From Hyposmocoma kahamanoa (Eukaryota > Arthropoda > Insecta > Lepidoptera > Cosmopterigidae), in assembly GCF_003589595.1 (NCBI RefSeq), contig NW_020653993.1:9225990-9289989 (forward strand): a DNA stretch of 64,000 nt. Direction: 5' to 3'. Shown piece by piece: positions 10,900-21,509 of this stretch. The position numbers and the translations under genes were made by a program. The notes below the pieces were generated by a model. It saw only the letters and a program-made list of their open reading frames with translations, was not told the origin of the DNA and ran no database searches. The stretch's first letter is position 1. Every line of letters begins with the position of its first letter.

Positions 10900-11505
10900 T
10901 TTATCCAAAAAGGAGGCTCTTAATTCGATTGTATTTTTTGTGTGTCTATTACGTGATTTGTGATACGATTTTGATGATTCCATTTTTGTTGGAAAGAGGG
11001 TACCTTTCTCATTTAAATTTGGACCTCCTTCCTTCCTTCATTCCCCGTCCTATTAACTATAAATCCCTCCTTCTTTATGTGTATTCTCCCTTTATTAACA
11101 TTTTGTGTGATTTTATACGCTCTAATAGTATAATGCTTTAGTTCCGTTGTTTGTCCATGATTGTTTTTTTTTACCCCAGGTATGATCTCCACAACAGCAT
11201 TCCGCCGAAAAGATTCATCTAAAAATAAATACCTTGCTGCTACCGAAACGTTGACGTTATTGAACAATATTAACTGACAACATTAATCGAAACTGACACT
11301 GACCCAAGCCTAGTGGCCGCAATCAAGGAAATACAAATAGAATTTAAATTTGAAGAAAATATTCCCCTTGTAAGGCAGGGAAACTAGAGGATAGATCTGG
11401 TTCCGCGTACTTTCCGGTAATCGATTTCATTAAAACTTGGCAAAGAGATATAATTCCACGAACCTTTGAGGTCGGTTTTTATTGTACTCTGCACTGAGAT
11501 TATGC
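10900..11505 (+). repeat. Rep-G, interrupted
   Basis: 10905-11028 carries AAAAAGGAGGCTCTTAATTCG, GATTTTGATGATTCC, TTTGTTGGAAAGAGGGTACC and ATTTAAATTTGGA. 11331-11505 resumes with AATTTAAATTTGAAGAAAAT, AGGCAGGGAAACTAGAGGA and GAGGTCGGTTTTTATTGTAC. The 300 bases between them are unrelated. The small open frames here are not genes. Confidence 0.55.
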
Positions 11506-12611
11506 AGATGTGGCCTAGAGGTGTAAATTTCCCTCCAATATCACACAGAAAAACTTTGTTGCTTATGCGTTGGAAACCCTAGCTCCCTGAGGCTACTAGC
11601 GCAACCTCTCATTAAAGAGCTGTCAGTTCGCCATTTTGAAACCTCCGGTGACAAGAGGGCTGGCAGCTACATCCGTCGAAGAATAAGTCTAGTGATCCAA
11701 ACTTGCCAGTCTCCCATGCTAGTCATGGTAGCCTACTTAAAATTTGTTTTATTTTACATTAAGTGTGTAATATTGTATAAATGTGTGATTATGTTTAGTC
11801 TTTATTAAAATACACACATTTGATATTACATTTTCATTGGCATCACAAAATATTTAGTACAAATAATAATCATTTTAATTAAACAAATATGTTATGTACA
11901 AAAACTAGTCTCAAACTAGAGAATTCACAATTTTTTGTATAATTATGTATACATAACCTGAGCAATGCAATTAACTCTAAGGTCACTTAATAGAAACACC
12001 CAGATCAGATCAGATAAGAACTTATCAAGTCGGTTTTTTATAAAAAAGTCACCCCTCAATTATCATTCTCACAAATTCGTCATAAGTAACAAAGTTCAAA
12101 CATTTTCCCCCTTCTATTTATTCTCTATTAGAAATTGAACTTGTAGCAAGCAAAAAACAATTTCTACTTAAGAAGGTCACGGTTAGGACCGTGAACACAT
12201 GAATGCGCAAAAGCTTTTCTATGAAATAACACAAAAGCAGTAATGTACAGTCGTGATGCGTTTTCTGAAAATAAAACTGTTGTATGAAAACAGAACAATG
12301 ACATAGCACCTGAGCATTGAAAACTACTAACCAACATTAAAACCAACTAAATGATTCATTTTAAGCTTATTGTACGGAACTATTCAATTTATACAACGTA
12401 ACATAAAAATTCATACATTAGACAACATTTCCGTTCGTGCGTGTACTCCATTTCATACTGTTGCTGTCATTTTTTGTGTCATAATTTATGAAAATTGTTT
12501 GTATGAATTACTGATTGCTTTTTGTACGATTTATTGTTTTTTTTTTGTTTCTTGCAGAAATAAGGATTATAAAGAGATCATAATAATAATGTGACATATA
12601 CAACCACACCT
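11506..12611. other. No recognisable feature
   Basis: AT-rich sequence. Open frames at 12118-12346 (minus) and 12370-12594 (plus) show no coding signature. Confidence 0.5.
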
Positions 12612-12705
12612 ATTACCTAGGGGTCTTCTCCGACATCTGTCCGAAAGAATTACTGTCAAATAAGTAATACTCGACCACATTAGAAGCTTCATACTTGACA
12701 TTGAA
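12612..12705. repeat. Rep-N fragment
   Basis: It contains GGGGTCTTCTCCGACATCTG, AATTACTGTCAAATAAGTAA, TACTCGACCACATTAGAAGC and TTCATACTTGACATTG. The same blocks occur at 21352-21500 and, inverted, at 43440-43590. Confidence 0.6.
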
Positions 12706-12914
12706 CTTCCTCCGTGGCCGAACGGTTACTATGCCACGACTGCCACGCAGAGGACCCAGGTTCGATTCCCGGGCCGGGAGAAATATTTGTATGGCCTACA
12801 TTTATTTCTCTCGTGAGTTTGGGTGTAATTTGTGTCTATTTGTGTGACCATGGTACCCGCGACACAGGGTTTCCCTAGTGCAGGGCTATGTTGAGTGTGT
12901 GTGTGCGTTATTAT
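12706..12914 (+). repeat. SINE-A, full-length copy
   Basis: The head has box A TGGCCGAACGG and box B GGTTCGATTCC with the expected spacing. The body is GGAGAAATATTTGTATGGCC, TCGTGAGTTTGGGTGTAATT, CATGGTACCCGCGACACAGG, and the tail is GTGTGTGTGCGTTATTATT. It is a tRNA-derived Pol III retroposon of about 205 bp. Confidence 0.9.
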
Positions 12915-13406
12915 TGTGTGTTGATTCGCTCTCATACGAACAACACCTGTTCACTAAAACTCATCCATATATTGATTTCAATAATGATACTACTAATGCG
13001 AAGCTCACAGTCATATAAATACTTTAGCAAGTTTTTAGAGTATAAATATATCAAAATTTATTATAGCCTGTATCTTTACAGATGCCTCAACTGAGGTAGA
13101 TGTTGCTTCTTGACCAAGTTCTATATTTGAGATTTTTTGTGACATAACTCCACTTTCAAACATTTTTCAAAAATCAACAGTTTTCGTCATTTCGTCATCT
13201 CGAAGGTCAAATCCTGTTCGGGCCGAAGACTAGCGAAAATAATTATTCCGGATTCCAGGGTCAAAAGTACCAAAAAACAATGGAACGATATAATGACGAA
13301 ATACTTAGTAGTAGTAGTAGTAAAGAGTAAGACAAGCATAATCCAAAATCAGATGGAAACTTAATTGTGTGGGAAAGAGATGGAAATCCAAAGATGTACA
13401 AGTATA
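12915..13406. other. No gene; short GTA repeat near 13308
   Basis: AT-rich sequence. A (TAG)n/(GTA)n run of about five units lies around 13308-13322. Confidence 0.5.
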
Positions 13407-13650
13407 TCGCACCCTTGTTGTAATAAGGCCACATCTGCGAAATGACAACGTTTCAGGAGAGAGACGTTTAAAGACTAGCAACGAAATAAGTCTAAAGTAG
13501 GTAACTTTTTTATTATTAGTTACAAAATGTCATATATCCCTACATAACTTGCGTCATATAGTTCGTATTAGCTTTACAGCTGTGATGAAAATATTTTTAA
13601 CGCATGATCATATGTGGCTTTATTAAAAATACATAAAACATTTAGTACTG
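13407..13650 (+). mobile_element. MITE-H copy
   Basis: It starts CGCACCCTTGTTGTAATAAG-GCCACATCTGC, continues AATGACAACGTTTCAGGAGAG, GTTTAAAGACTAGC, and ends near GATCATATGTGGCTTTATTA. The left terminus is good and the right terminus has lost its last ~8 bases. Confidence 0.65.
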
Positions 13651-13970
13651 CAGAGAAATGTTAAAACCCAACTCGCACCGCGCACCGTCGCGAATGTAAG
13701 GCAAACGTTTCACACACTACCTTTCCTTTTCAACTCGTAAATAAGTTTCAATATCTAAACAACATGGCATGACAATGTACTACAAGCTCTATAATGATTG
13801 ACAGCGACTGCAAAATTTCGCAGCTAATTGATATAAACGGCGATGTAATAGACCACTGAAGCATCGCATTCTTTAATCACTACTGTAGCCAGGCTTCGGG
13901 ATCAAGAAATAAAGTTTATATATTTTTTTTACGAGAATAGGCTGCGGCATAGGCAAGTGTTTCTAAAAAT
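13651..13970. other. No recognisable feature
   Basis: Spacer between MITE-H copies, slightly GC-richer around 13675-13695. Nothing is supported. Confidence 0.5.
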
Positions 13971-14110
13971 ACGCACCCTGGTTGTAATAAGGCCACATCT
14001 GCAAAATGACAACTTTTAAGAAAGAAGTTTGAAGGTTTTACGAATTAGTCGGTAATTTGTATTCATTTATTTCATATAATTTTATAACTATGATACCACT
14101 CAAAAAATTA
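13971..14110 (+). repeat. MITE-H copy, right part lost
   Basis: It opens ACGCACCCTGGTTGTAATAA, GGCCACATCTGCAAAATGAC, AACTTTTAAGAAAGAAGTTT. It breaks off after AATTTTATAACTATGA, without the right terminal repeat. Confidence 0.65.
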
Positions 14111-14136
14111 CGTACAAATTTCGTCATTTTATTCGC

Positions 14137-14362
14137 ACCCTTAATATAACAAGGTCACCTCTGCAAAACGATAACTTTTCAGGAGAGAAATGTTTAAAGA
14201 GGAAGAAATTAGTCGATAAATTCTTCATGCTTAAATAGGAGAATTATAAAATTTCACACATATCTAATTTATTTCATATAGATCGTTTTATTTTTGTAAC
14301 TTTTATAGTGATGAAAGCACTTTGACGTGGTCACGTGTGGCTTTATTATAATGGGCATAATA
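14137..14362 (+). mobile_element. MITE-H, most complete copy
   Basis: The left terminus CGCACCCTTAATATAACAAG and right terminus TGTGGCTTTATTATAATGGG are imperfect inverted repeats of about 24 bp. Between them is the family body CAGGAGAGAAATGTTTAAAG, GATAAATTCTTCATGC, TTAAATAGGAGAATTATAAA, GATGAAAGCACTTTGACGTG. It is about 220 bp with no coding capacity. Confidence 0.75.
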
Positions 14363-15544
14363 ATCATGCCTTCACACATACATACATCTCACATACACTA
14401 GCATATAGTTCAATTTAATTTTAGTTTGTAAATGTAAATAAAAAATAAATAAAAAGTATATAATATAATAAGTTAAAGTTATGTAAGAGCAAAATATAAA
14501 CATTTATATATAGAAGAACAGTGTCTCCTAATACAAGCTCTGTCAAGCCCATTAAAAAGTAATCATCAGCACCAGAGCGTCTACTCCCAAAAGTAAAATC
14601 CCATACACGTAGCTAAAATAAAAAATAAAAATGTTTGGTTTGTTAAAAAACATTTTTATTTTTTATTTATTTTATTACAATGGCTATTTATCAAGTAATT
14701 TCCGAGTGCGGTAAATTGGGCCTTATTTATTGGCTTGCTAGTGGATAGTTTACTTTTTAAAATTATTTTTTTTTAAACTCGCTCTTGCTTGTGCATTGTT
14801 TTTGTGTGTGAATTGTTTTTATGTGTGCATTACTAAGACAGAATTTCAGCGAGGGAAATATATATTAGTATATTATAATGTATATGTATATAATCTCTGT
14901 AGCCGAGTCGTAAAAGTACGCCAAAAGACATTTTTGTTTTATTGTTAATTTGTATTTTCTCTTTTTATTATTGCATTATTGTATTGTATATATCGCGCGT
15001 CATATAGAATATCGACAACATTAATTATGTTTAAAACTCATCTAACAACTTAAGTGTCCTATTAAAAAAATGTTCACTCAATAATGAAAGACGATAATAA
15101 CATCAAATGGTGGTCACGACACGCAATGAACATTGAAAATTATGAGGTAAATGGTCAAATCTGAAGTAAAATTTTACCAAATTATACATGTTTAATTACA
15201 TGTCATTCTTTTGTTTAATGTCGGTGATTTATAATGGTAATGTGGATAATACACTGTATGAACTTATTGGGATGAAACAATCCACCAATATCATGTTATT
15301 GACTTCATTGATATTTTATTTGTTCAATAAATTTATCAGTCGGAGCTTGAGTCTGTCTCAAGTCTAAAAAGGACTCGAGTTGTAAACGTAACTCGTGTTC
15401 CAAAACTCGACTCGAAGCGACTTCTATTCCATCTTTGAATTAATAATAATGTATTTATTGCTAATATTTTGTTTCACAGCAAAACATTAAAGCCGAATAA
15501 GGTTAGAATATTTTCCTTGAAGATAGATTGATAGAATCAATTCT
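14363..15544. other. No gene; near-perfect hairpin at 14611-14671
   Basis: AT-rich stretch. 14611-14671 pairs AAAATAAAAAATAAAAATGT with a matching 3' arm around a short loop. Nothing else is recognisable. Confidence 0.5.
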
Positions 15545-15725
15545 AACTACTGAACCCGGGTTCGATTCCTAGGCCGGGAGAAATACCTATTCGTATGGCA
15601 CACATGTATTTCTCTCGAGAGTTTGGGTGCAGTTTGTGGTTGTCTATGTATGTGTCCATGGCACCCGCGATGCAGGATCTTCCTATTGCGGCCCTATGAG
15701 TGTGTGTGTTAATGTTAATGTTAGT
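15545..15725 (+). repeat. SINE-A, 5'-truncated in the tRNA head
   Basis: It starts just before box B (CCCGGGTTCGATTCC at about 15556) and continues GCCGGGAGAAATACC, TCGAGAGTTTGGGTGCAG and CATGGCACCCGCGATGC. It ends in a (GTTAAT)-type tail. Box A is missing, so it cannot be transcribed from its own promoter. Confidence 0.85.
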
Positions 15726-16060
15726 AGCAATCATAAATTAATTCAAATGTGAAATTCACCAAAGGGTCGGTGCACATTCACCACGACTTTCGAAAGAATT
15801 TTCGACTTTGTGACGACCTGTCTGGCAGTTTGACGACGCGACGTGCGCTTGCGCATAGCGTGCGATCGCGTGCATAACCGACGCTCATTTTCACTGTTAT
15901 CTTACACGATTACCGCATCGGTAAGCGAATGTATGTAGGTATGTTTGTAGCTATTTTAATACTGATTTATGTACATGTCTTTGTCTCTATCTGAATGAGA
16001 CAGGACAAATGTGCTCAACAACGCGCCTTTACTCGCGCTATCCACACACTAAATCGAGTA
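15726..16060. other. Unannotated, with a GC-rich patch
   Basis: 15780-15890 is rich in CG dinucleotides (ACGACGCGACGTGCGCTTGC, GCGATCGCGTGC), unlike its surroundings. It may be a repeat terminus, but no partner was found in the window. Confidence 0.35.
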
Positions 16061-16357
16061 GCTGAAGTCATTGACTTACAAATAAATGGACGACAGGTCT
16101 AATACAAAAACCACGAAAAAAATGTCCCAAGTCAACCTATTTAATCGTAGTGACATGTAAAGGAATATGAAAAAGCTAAAACGTTGAATTGTAATGTCAT
16201 CGCTGTACTGTCTAATTTTGCTTGCTTCGCTGTCAGAAGAAACAAACGAAGACTAAAGCGTGAATGACGCTCTGTATACGATTTTAAAGCTCTATAAGTT
16301 CGGACACTTTTTAGCGCGGACCGGACGTCCATATAATTGTAAGTCAATGGCTGAAGT
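16061..16357. mobile_element. MITE-D copy 1 with perfect 8-bp target duplication
   Basis: The element spans 16069-16349 (281 bp), from CATTGACTTACAAATAAATG to an inverted CATATAATTGTAAGTCAATG. GCTGAAGT stands directly outside both ends (16061-16068 and 16350-16357). It is in the opposite internal orientation to the copies at 31460 and 32431. An 8-bp duplication with these termini suggests a non-autonomous hAT-like or P-like element. The minus-strand open frame inside it is not a gene. Confidence 0.93.
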
Positions 16358-16756
16358 AGACATTTTTACTTGTTTTGAGAGCGAGTTCATGATGGCAATG
16401 CTCTTTTTGCTTTGTTTATAATTAATTATGTTTTATTGTGTATTATTCATTGTTAAGTTTAGAGGGCTGGCTACTAATAATTATTGTAATTTGAAATAAA
16501 AACTAAATACTTGACAAATTAACGCGGTTTATTTTAGCACAGGCAAGTGACGAAAGGTCTTAGAGGATGGAAAAAATAAAGGATAGTCTAACCGAAAGAT
16601 AGAGACAATTTTGACAGCAGTGAAATTTATACAATGACTTAGATTTACATATGGTTCATTCTCAGAATTGGTGTCAGAAAAATGAAAATAATAAAATAAT
16701 TCATTTTTATTTTTTATATATGGATGGTAAATATTAGTTGAAAAGATGAGTTAAAA
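16358..16756. other. Spacer with one TIR-K terminal motif
   Basis: TCTTAGAGGATGGAAAAAAT at 16559-16578 matches the TIR-K terminus found at 48346-48612 and at the deoxyhypusine synthase start. The remainder is unannotated. Confidence 0.5.
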
Positions 16757-16989
16757 TCACGGTTGTGACATTACAGACATGGGAGTGACATGTGTGTGTT
16801 TTCAAACGTTTTTGAAAGATGTTTGTAATAAACAAAAGTTGTTTTTATTTTTATATTGGGTCCATCACTCGCAATACGTAGAACAGTAACAATTGTGGTT
16901 GGTAATTAAATGAGCCAACGCTTTTTTTAAGTGCGCGTAAATTACGCACGTCAAATAGGTAGTCAAGGACGTCTTTTAAGCTGTCTAGT

Positions 16990-17165
16990 CTGTTGTGGAA
17001 TGGTTCTGTTCACCTAAAAGCCTTTTGGCACGCCTTTCTAGTGAATCCAGAGTCGACACTTAGCAGAACCATTCCATAGGAGGCAGCAGTACTCCATACG
17101 ACACCGAACTAGTGCTTCGTACAGTTGCAGCAACTGTCCCAGGGTGAAGTACCTGTCTACAGACC
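16990..17165 (-). pseudogene. LINE-L reverse-transcriptase scrap
   Basis: The minus strand reads DRYFTLGQLLQLYEALVRCR, MEYCCLLWNGSA, then stops. It is the same domain region as at 6601-6835, from the boundary with the GC-rich block leftward to GGAATGGTTCTG near 17000. It is truncated at both ends. Confidence 0.8.
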
Positions 17166-18110
17166 CGAGAGACAGGGTATTCCGAAGAGACTACGGGCTC
17201 CCCGGCAAAATCAGGGTAGAGCGGGCGTCCGGGCCGAGCCCTCCGATAGTGATACGCCTTCACGGGCGTCTATGGTGGACCCGGACTTGGGTATGGACTC
17301 GCTGGGGTTTGTCGTGAGCTGCAGAGACGGACATGTTCGTCTGCCCCAGTGGTGTGTGGCCGGGGCGTTCTGTCTCGTGCGCAGCTAGCGCGTCTTAGTA
17401 GCGGTCTAGACGAGGACGTAAGTCGAGGAGACGCGCGGGGCACGTGAGTCGCCCTATAAGTCGGAAGCTATGCCCAAAGATCGCAGGACACTACGACCGG
17501 CATTTCCGGCTCTAGCCCGGAGAGCTAGCTAGTAGAGGATGATCTAGATATCCTCCGGTGCCTCCAGCTGCTTAGGTTGTAAGGAACTGGAGAGACGCCG
17601 TTTTTCGGCGTCGGGAAGTGAGGGTACCTTACAGCTCCGCCACCAATGAGAAGATTTCTTAGTGGACTTTAGAGTCGACGGCTTAGGTGGCAACCGTTAG
17701 TTGTGCAATGTGCGACGGGAAGTGAGCGTGCCTGCAGCTCCGGTCTGGAAAATAGGGAGGGTACTGTACGCGCACCCGGGGCTGCTCACACGAGGTACTA
17801 ACCTCTGGAGAACCGGAAGAATTCAGTAATAACGATCTATGACAACCCTGTACACTGGTTGATCTGGAGTCAGAACCTGAACTTAGAAGGTTCCTGTGTA
17901 TGCACAGGTTATAGTGCCCTTGTGTAAGGGTCGTCAGGGACTCTATAATCAAAGTCAATGTGGAAAGATACGGGGCTATCCCAGTGTGAAGTATCGCCTC
18001 GCCTTTGAAAGGATGCCAAGCTTCATGGCTGCATTTTTGGCCATGGATGCAATGCCGAAGATTTTAATCTTAATATTTAGAAATGCAAGGCACCACACGC
18101 GATAGTAAGG
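17166..18110. other. GC-rich block of unknown origin
   Basis: This ~0.95-kb region is strikingly richer in G+C and CpG than the rest of the window. It has no long open frame. The longest plus frame, 17125-17388, shows no domain I know. A CGGGAAGTGAG ... CAGCTCCG unit occurs twice (about 17610-17642 and 17714-17744). It abuts a minus-strand LINE scrap, so it may be degraded upstream LINE coding or 5' UTR. Confidence is low. Confidence 0.4.
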
Positions 18111-18146
18111 CTCCTGCCTGGCTGTGGAAGATTGTCACAACCGTGA

Positions 18147-19599
18147 TGTTTACGAAAACGCGGCTGTGACACCTATGGTTGTGACATTTTTGCGACATGC
18201 CACTCATAAACCCTTAAGACCCTTAAAGTCTTTAATTGAACATTGGCTTAATTATAAGCATGGTAATCCCGTTATATAAACATACATATATGCCAAAATT
18301 AACAAGTAAATCGAATATTTACTTTTACAACACAAATCCGTTTGACACAATAAAAGTTTTGACACGTTATGCTCGACAGTTTCCAAAATAAATGTTTTCG
18401 AAATTAATTTTTCATAACCACAACCATGAACGCCATCGCGAAAAGCGATCGTTTGTGGAGTTGCCACTAGTAGTATATAATTATTAATGTTGCCCGATGT
18501 ATAGTTCTAAAAATTACGACTTAGGTTGATTTTGTATTTGACCATAGACGTGATAAAAAACCAGTCACAATAAGTTTTCTCAATAAGTAAAGCGTTATTT
18601 ATTTGTTTCTACAGTATTATTGATATTAATTTATCTGGGTTACATAACAATTCATAGATAAGAGGTAAAAATCTGAGTTATGTCTATAACATTTTATTAG
18701 TTTAGGTTTAATGTCGCAATTACCGGAAAGTCACACGACTTGGTCGTGATATTTCATATAGTTCCGGCCAAACAAAAATATATTATGTATTACAATGATA
18801 TACTTGTAATATGGCAAAATATACATTGAGTAATTGTTTATCATGTGATTAATTTTCGCTTTTCATTATATTGCAAAAACATGCACTTCTCATTAGGTAT
18901 CAGTATATATTTGCTTGAGAATAAGAATTACCCATATTCAGCCTAGTTTAAAGTTATAACATATTGATGAAAAATCCATTTATTCTAATATATTAAAATT
19001 AAAAACGACTAAAATACAAAGTATTCAACCTTCCTTTATTATAAAATGGCTTTATTTAATTGTTATTAATTTTAAATAAAATAATTATTATTATTTTTAG
19101 TTATTATATTATGTTATGAGATTGATTACGTTATGCAATGCTACAGTATTGTATTGGGATGGTCCTGTAAAAACAGCTGTAAGTATGAAATAAATAAATA
19201 AAAAATATGCAACGGCTATAGTAAATCCACTGCTGGGAACGGTAAAAGCATTGTAGAATATAACTAGTGAGACACATAAGTTCAAATTCAAAATCATTTA
19301 TTGCATAGTCACATGTTAATAAGATGTCACAGTACATGTGACACCCTACAAGAGTGTTTGCAAAAAAAAAATTGGCGCTATATACATTTTAAAAATAAAA
19401 ATAAAAATAAAAATTATTATACAATACTAATAATTAATAACACACATACATAATAATGTCTAGTAGGACAATATAATTTAGACATTATTGAATTCTCATT
19501 TTCAAAAAAATTTGAACAAAAAATAAGTGTATATTGTTATGGATTATGACAAATTGCGATATTATCATAATAATTATAACATTTTTATTAAAAAAAACG
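18147..19599. other. No recognisable feature
   Basis: AT-rich sequence with a repeated GTTGTGACATT near 18179 echoing the 13-bp inverted repeats. No gene is supported. Confidence 0.5.
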
Positions 19600-19765
19600 G
19601 ACCATAAAAAAACTGCGCTGAACCAGATTCATCCCCTGGTATGCTACCCTTAGAGGTGCAATATTTTCTTCAAATCAAATAAATAAAATAAAAAGAATCA
19701 TCAAAATCGGTTCACAAAGTAATCCGTATTTAAGCGGACTCGGTTTGTGGCAGATTGTTTTTTGC
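19600..19765 (-). repeat. Rep-G fragment, inverted
   Basis: Minus-strand order: GAACCGATTTTGATGATTC, TTTGATTTGAAGAAAATATTG, CACCTCTAAGGGTAGCATACC, GGGGATGAATCTGGTTCAGC. It matches the middle of the 2430 copy. Confidence 0.6.
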
Positions 19766-20103
19766 TACATAACGTTTAATGACAATACCACCTTTTTGCA
19801 TTAAAAAAAAAGAGTTAACAATAGAGCATCCATTTACGGACGCAGCATTATTACGATTGCGTATTACCTTTTTTGGAAAGTTCTGTGGTTAAAAAAGGGC
19901 AATGTTAGACAAAATAACAACACAACAGTAGACTGTATGGCACTGCCAAATCGATGTTAGAGAGATATAGATGATAAATACCTAGATGGTCTGGTGACAA
20001 TGTTTCTTTTAAACGTGAAAATAGTATATGAATACTCCCGAACACACAATTCGAGTCACCGTGTATTTTTATTTTCAAATGCTTGAATACAAAATTATTT
20101 TAA
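19766..20103. other. No recognisable feature
   Basis: AT-rich spacer; nothing supported. Confidence 0.5.
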
Positions 20104-20677
20104 TTATTAAGAGGGAGCAGAGGAAAAATTCCTAATCTTTGATTTAATTTCTCGTGAGTTTGGGTGTAATTTGTGGTTGTCTATGTGTGTGTCCATGGCA
20201 CCCGCGACACAGGGTTTCCCTAGTGCGGGGCTATGTTGAGTGTGTGCGTTATTTAAAAAAAAAATTTTAGAGGGGTAGGTATATCCACTTTAAAGTTAAA
20301 AATAAAATATTGTATGAGTAACTACACGATATATTCAAGCATAGACACTAATCAGAAACATAAAACAATAAAGTTTCCTCGATAGATAAAAATCACGAAA
20401 TGACCTCTAATTTTCACATTTTTTCGATTCATCCTCGAAATGCTACAGGTTATTAGGACAAAAATTAGATAATTAATTATATTTATGCATGATCGAGAAC
20501 TGTCACTAAGGATTTTTTAATCCCTTTAGTTTTAGAGTTATTCCGCTAAAACGAATTTGGTACTTTTAATGCGCAAAATTCAACATCTCATATCACGCGA
20601 ACTTCAGGTATATATTTGTCTCACAAATGTGGGCGGAGCCAACGTCAAAACTTTTTTGGCATGCTCCCTCTTAATAA
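20104..20677. mobile_element. TIR-E copy 1 carrying a nested SINE-A fragment
   Basis: TTATTAAGAGGGAGC at 20104-20118 is exactly inverted at 20663-20677. The body includes CACTTTAAAGTTAAAAATAA, GAGTAACTACACGATATATT, ACGAAATGACCTCTAATTTT and GGGCGGAGCCAACGTCAAAA. It is nearly identical to 49319-49762 except for a ~115-bp SINE-A insertion at 20148-20264. It is a non-autonomous DNA element with no coding capacity. Confidence 0.85.
20148..20264 (+). repeat. SINE-A tail inserted in TIR-E
   Basis: It begins abruptly at TTTCTCGTGAGTTTGGGTG, runs through GCACCCGCGACACAGGG to TGTGTGCGTTATT and a run of A. The tRNA head is absent. The sister TIR-E at 49319 lacks it and reads GATGTGATTTTAGAGGGG across the junction, giving the empty site. 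Confidence 0.9.
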
Positions 20678-20934
20678 CAAATCGACTGTTAACTGGCAAC
20701 CGGTACTATCTAATTTTTTTTTAATTTTCACTTTTTAACGCCTTTTACACTATTCTCATACTCCGCAGCGTTGCAAGAAATTCCATTGTTTATAATAACA
20801 TGTATAATAAAAATACTTAAAAACGACGTATCACGTACCAGATGCTTTATAAATGACGCAAACAGGTTTTTTTTTCATCCTGTAAAGTTGTCAAAATTGA
20901 GATAGTAGTGGGTTGCCAGTTCACAGTCGAAATG

Positions 20935-21035
20935 TCGAACACTTAGAAAAATTCATTCGATCCGGCTGGATTAGAACCGGCACCCTCAGGACAATATATT
21001 ACAGATACGTTTTTACTCAACTACGAAGTATCTAA
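20935..21035 (-). repeat. SINE-B-like head, inverted
   Basis: AAAAATTCATTCGATCCGGC followed by GATTAGAACCGGCACC is the inverted box-B side of SINE-B. Box A is degenerate (ACTCAACTACGAAGTA, 21016-21031). Confidence 0.6.
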
Positions 21036-21224
21036 CAGGGTAATTTATCTAACTTTGCGTTAAATAGAGGCGGTAAAAATAAATCTTTCGTGCCGGCTAA
21101 CAATAATGTCAGAGAATACCTGCTTATCTCATCTGAAAACGAAAGAGTGACGTGAAAACAATGAGTCTAGATTAGATGAGATAGCTCTTTGTAATGTTAG
21201 AAGATATATAGGGTCAGCAACCTT
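21036..21224. other. No recognisable feature
   Basis: Short spacer; nothing supported. Confidence 0.4.
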
Positions 21225-21350
21225 TGCAGTTTTTATCGAGTTCTTAGGTTTTCGCGATTGTTACACAATGGAAATGAATAATTTTTTTTTCTGATTTAAA
21301 TCGTGTATTTTATTGAAACCAAAGTTTCGGGCTCTGTACAAGGGGTCCGC
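21225..21350 (+). repeat. Rep-P fragment
   Basis: ATCGAGTTCTTAGGTTTTCG, CGATTGTTACACAATGGAAA and GATTTAAATCGTGTATTTTA match the left arm of the foldback at 58919-59151. AGTTTCGGGCTCTGTACAAG follows, which is the inverse of its GGGCCCGAAAC tail. Confidence 0.6.
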
Positions 21351-21351
21351 A

Positions 21352-21500
21352 ACAATTACTGTCAAATAAGTAATAATACTCGACTAAATTAAAAGAGGCA
21401 TGATGCGAATGAAGCTTCGAATTTGACTGTCTTTCGATTTGGCCGAATATTACATATTACAGACAGTAATTGTTTTAGATGAATTTCGTACGGACGGGAG
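21352..21500. repeat. Rep-N, foldback copy
   Basis: ACAATTACTGTC at 21352 is inverted as GACAGTAATTGT at about 21464. The arms also share AATAAGTAATAATACTCG and its diverged inverse. The loop contains GCGAATGAAGCTTCGAAT. GGGAGTAGACCCCC follows at the right, as in the 43440 copy. Confidence 0.55.
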
Positions 21501-21509
21501 TAGACCCCC

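Larger units (their letters stand above)
16757..18146. other. 1.39-kb segment bracketed by 13-bp inverted repeats
   Basis: TCACGGTTGTGAC at 16757-16769 is exactly inverted at 18134-18146. Inside are a LINE scrap and a GC-rich block. Whether the pair marks one mobile unit or is a coincidence cannot be settled here. No target duplication is evident. Confidence 0.35.

Noticed and set aside
10725..11141. 138-codon open frame after the LINE 3' end
   Set aside because: It begins in LINE 3' UTR, passes through the poly(A) and continues into Rep-G; hydrophobicity comes from T-richness.
12706..12790. Possible tRNA gene (good boxes A and B)
   Set aside because: The same head with a constant 130-bp non-tRNA body recurs at 26150, 28871 and 56213, and the acceptor stem does not pair. 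It is a SINE head.
13407..14362. CRISPR-like array of repeated units
   Set aside because: Units are ~220 bp with inverted termini and uneven spacing, which fits MITE-H copies, and the genome is eukaryotic.
16141..16347. 68-codon minus-strand frame
   Set aside because: It lies wholly inside MITE-D, where target duplications define a non-coding element; similar frames fail in the other two copies.
17125..17388. GC-rich 87-codon frame as a host exon
   Set aside because: No recognisable domain, no splice-site support, and it overlaps the reverse strand of a LINE scrap.
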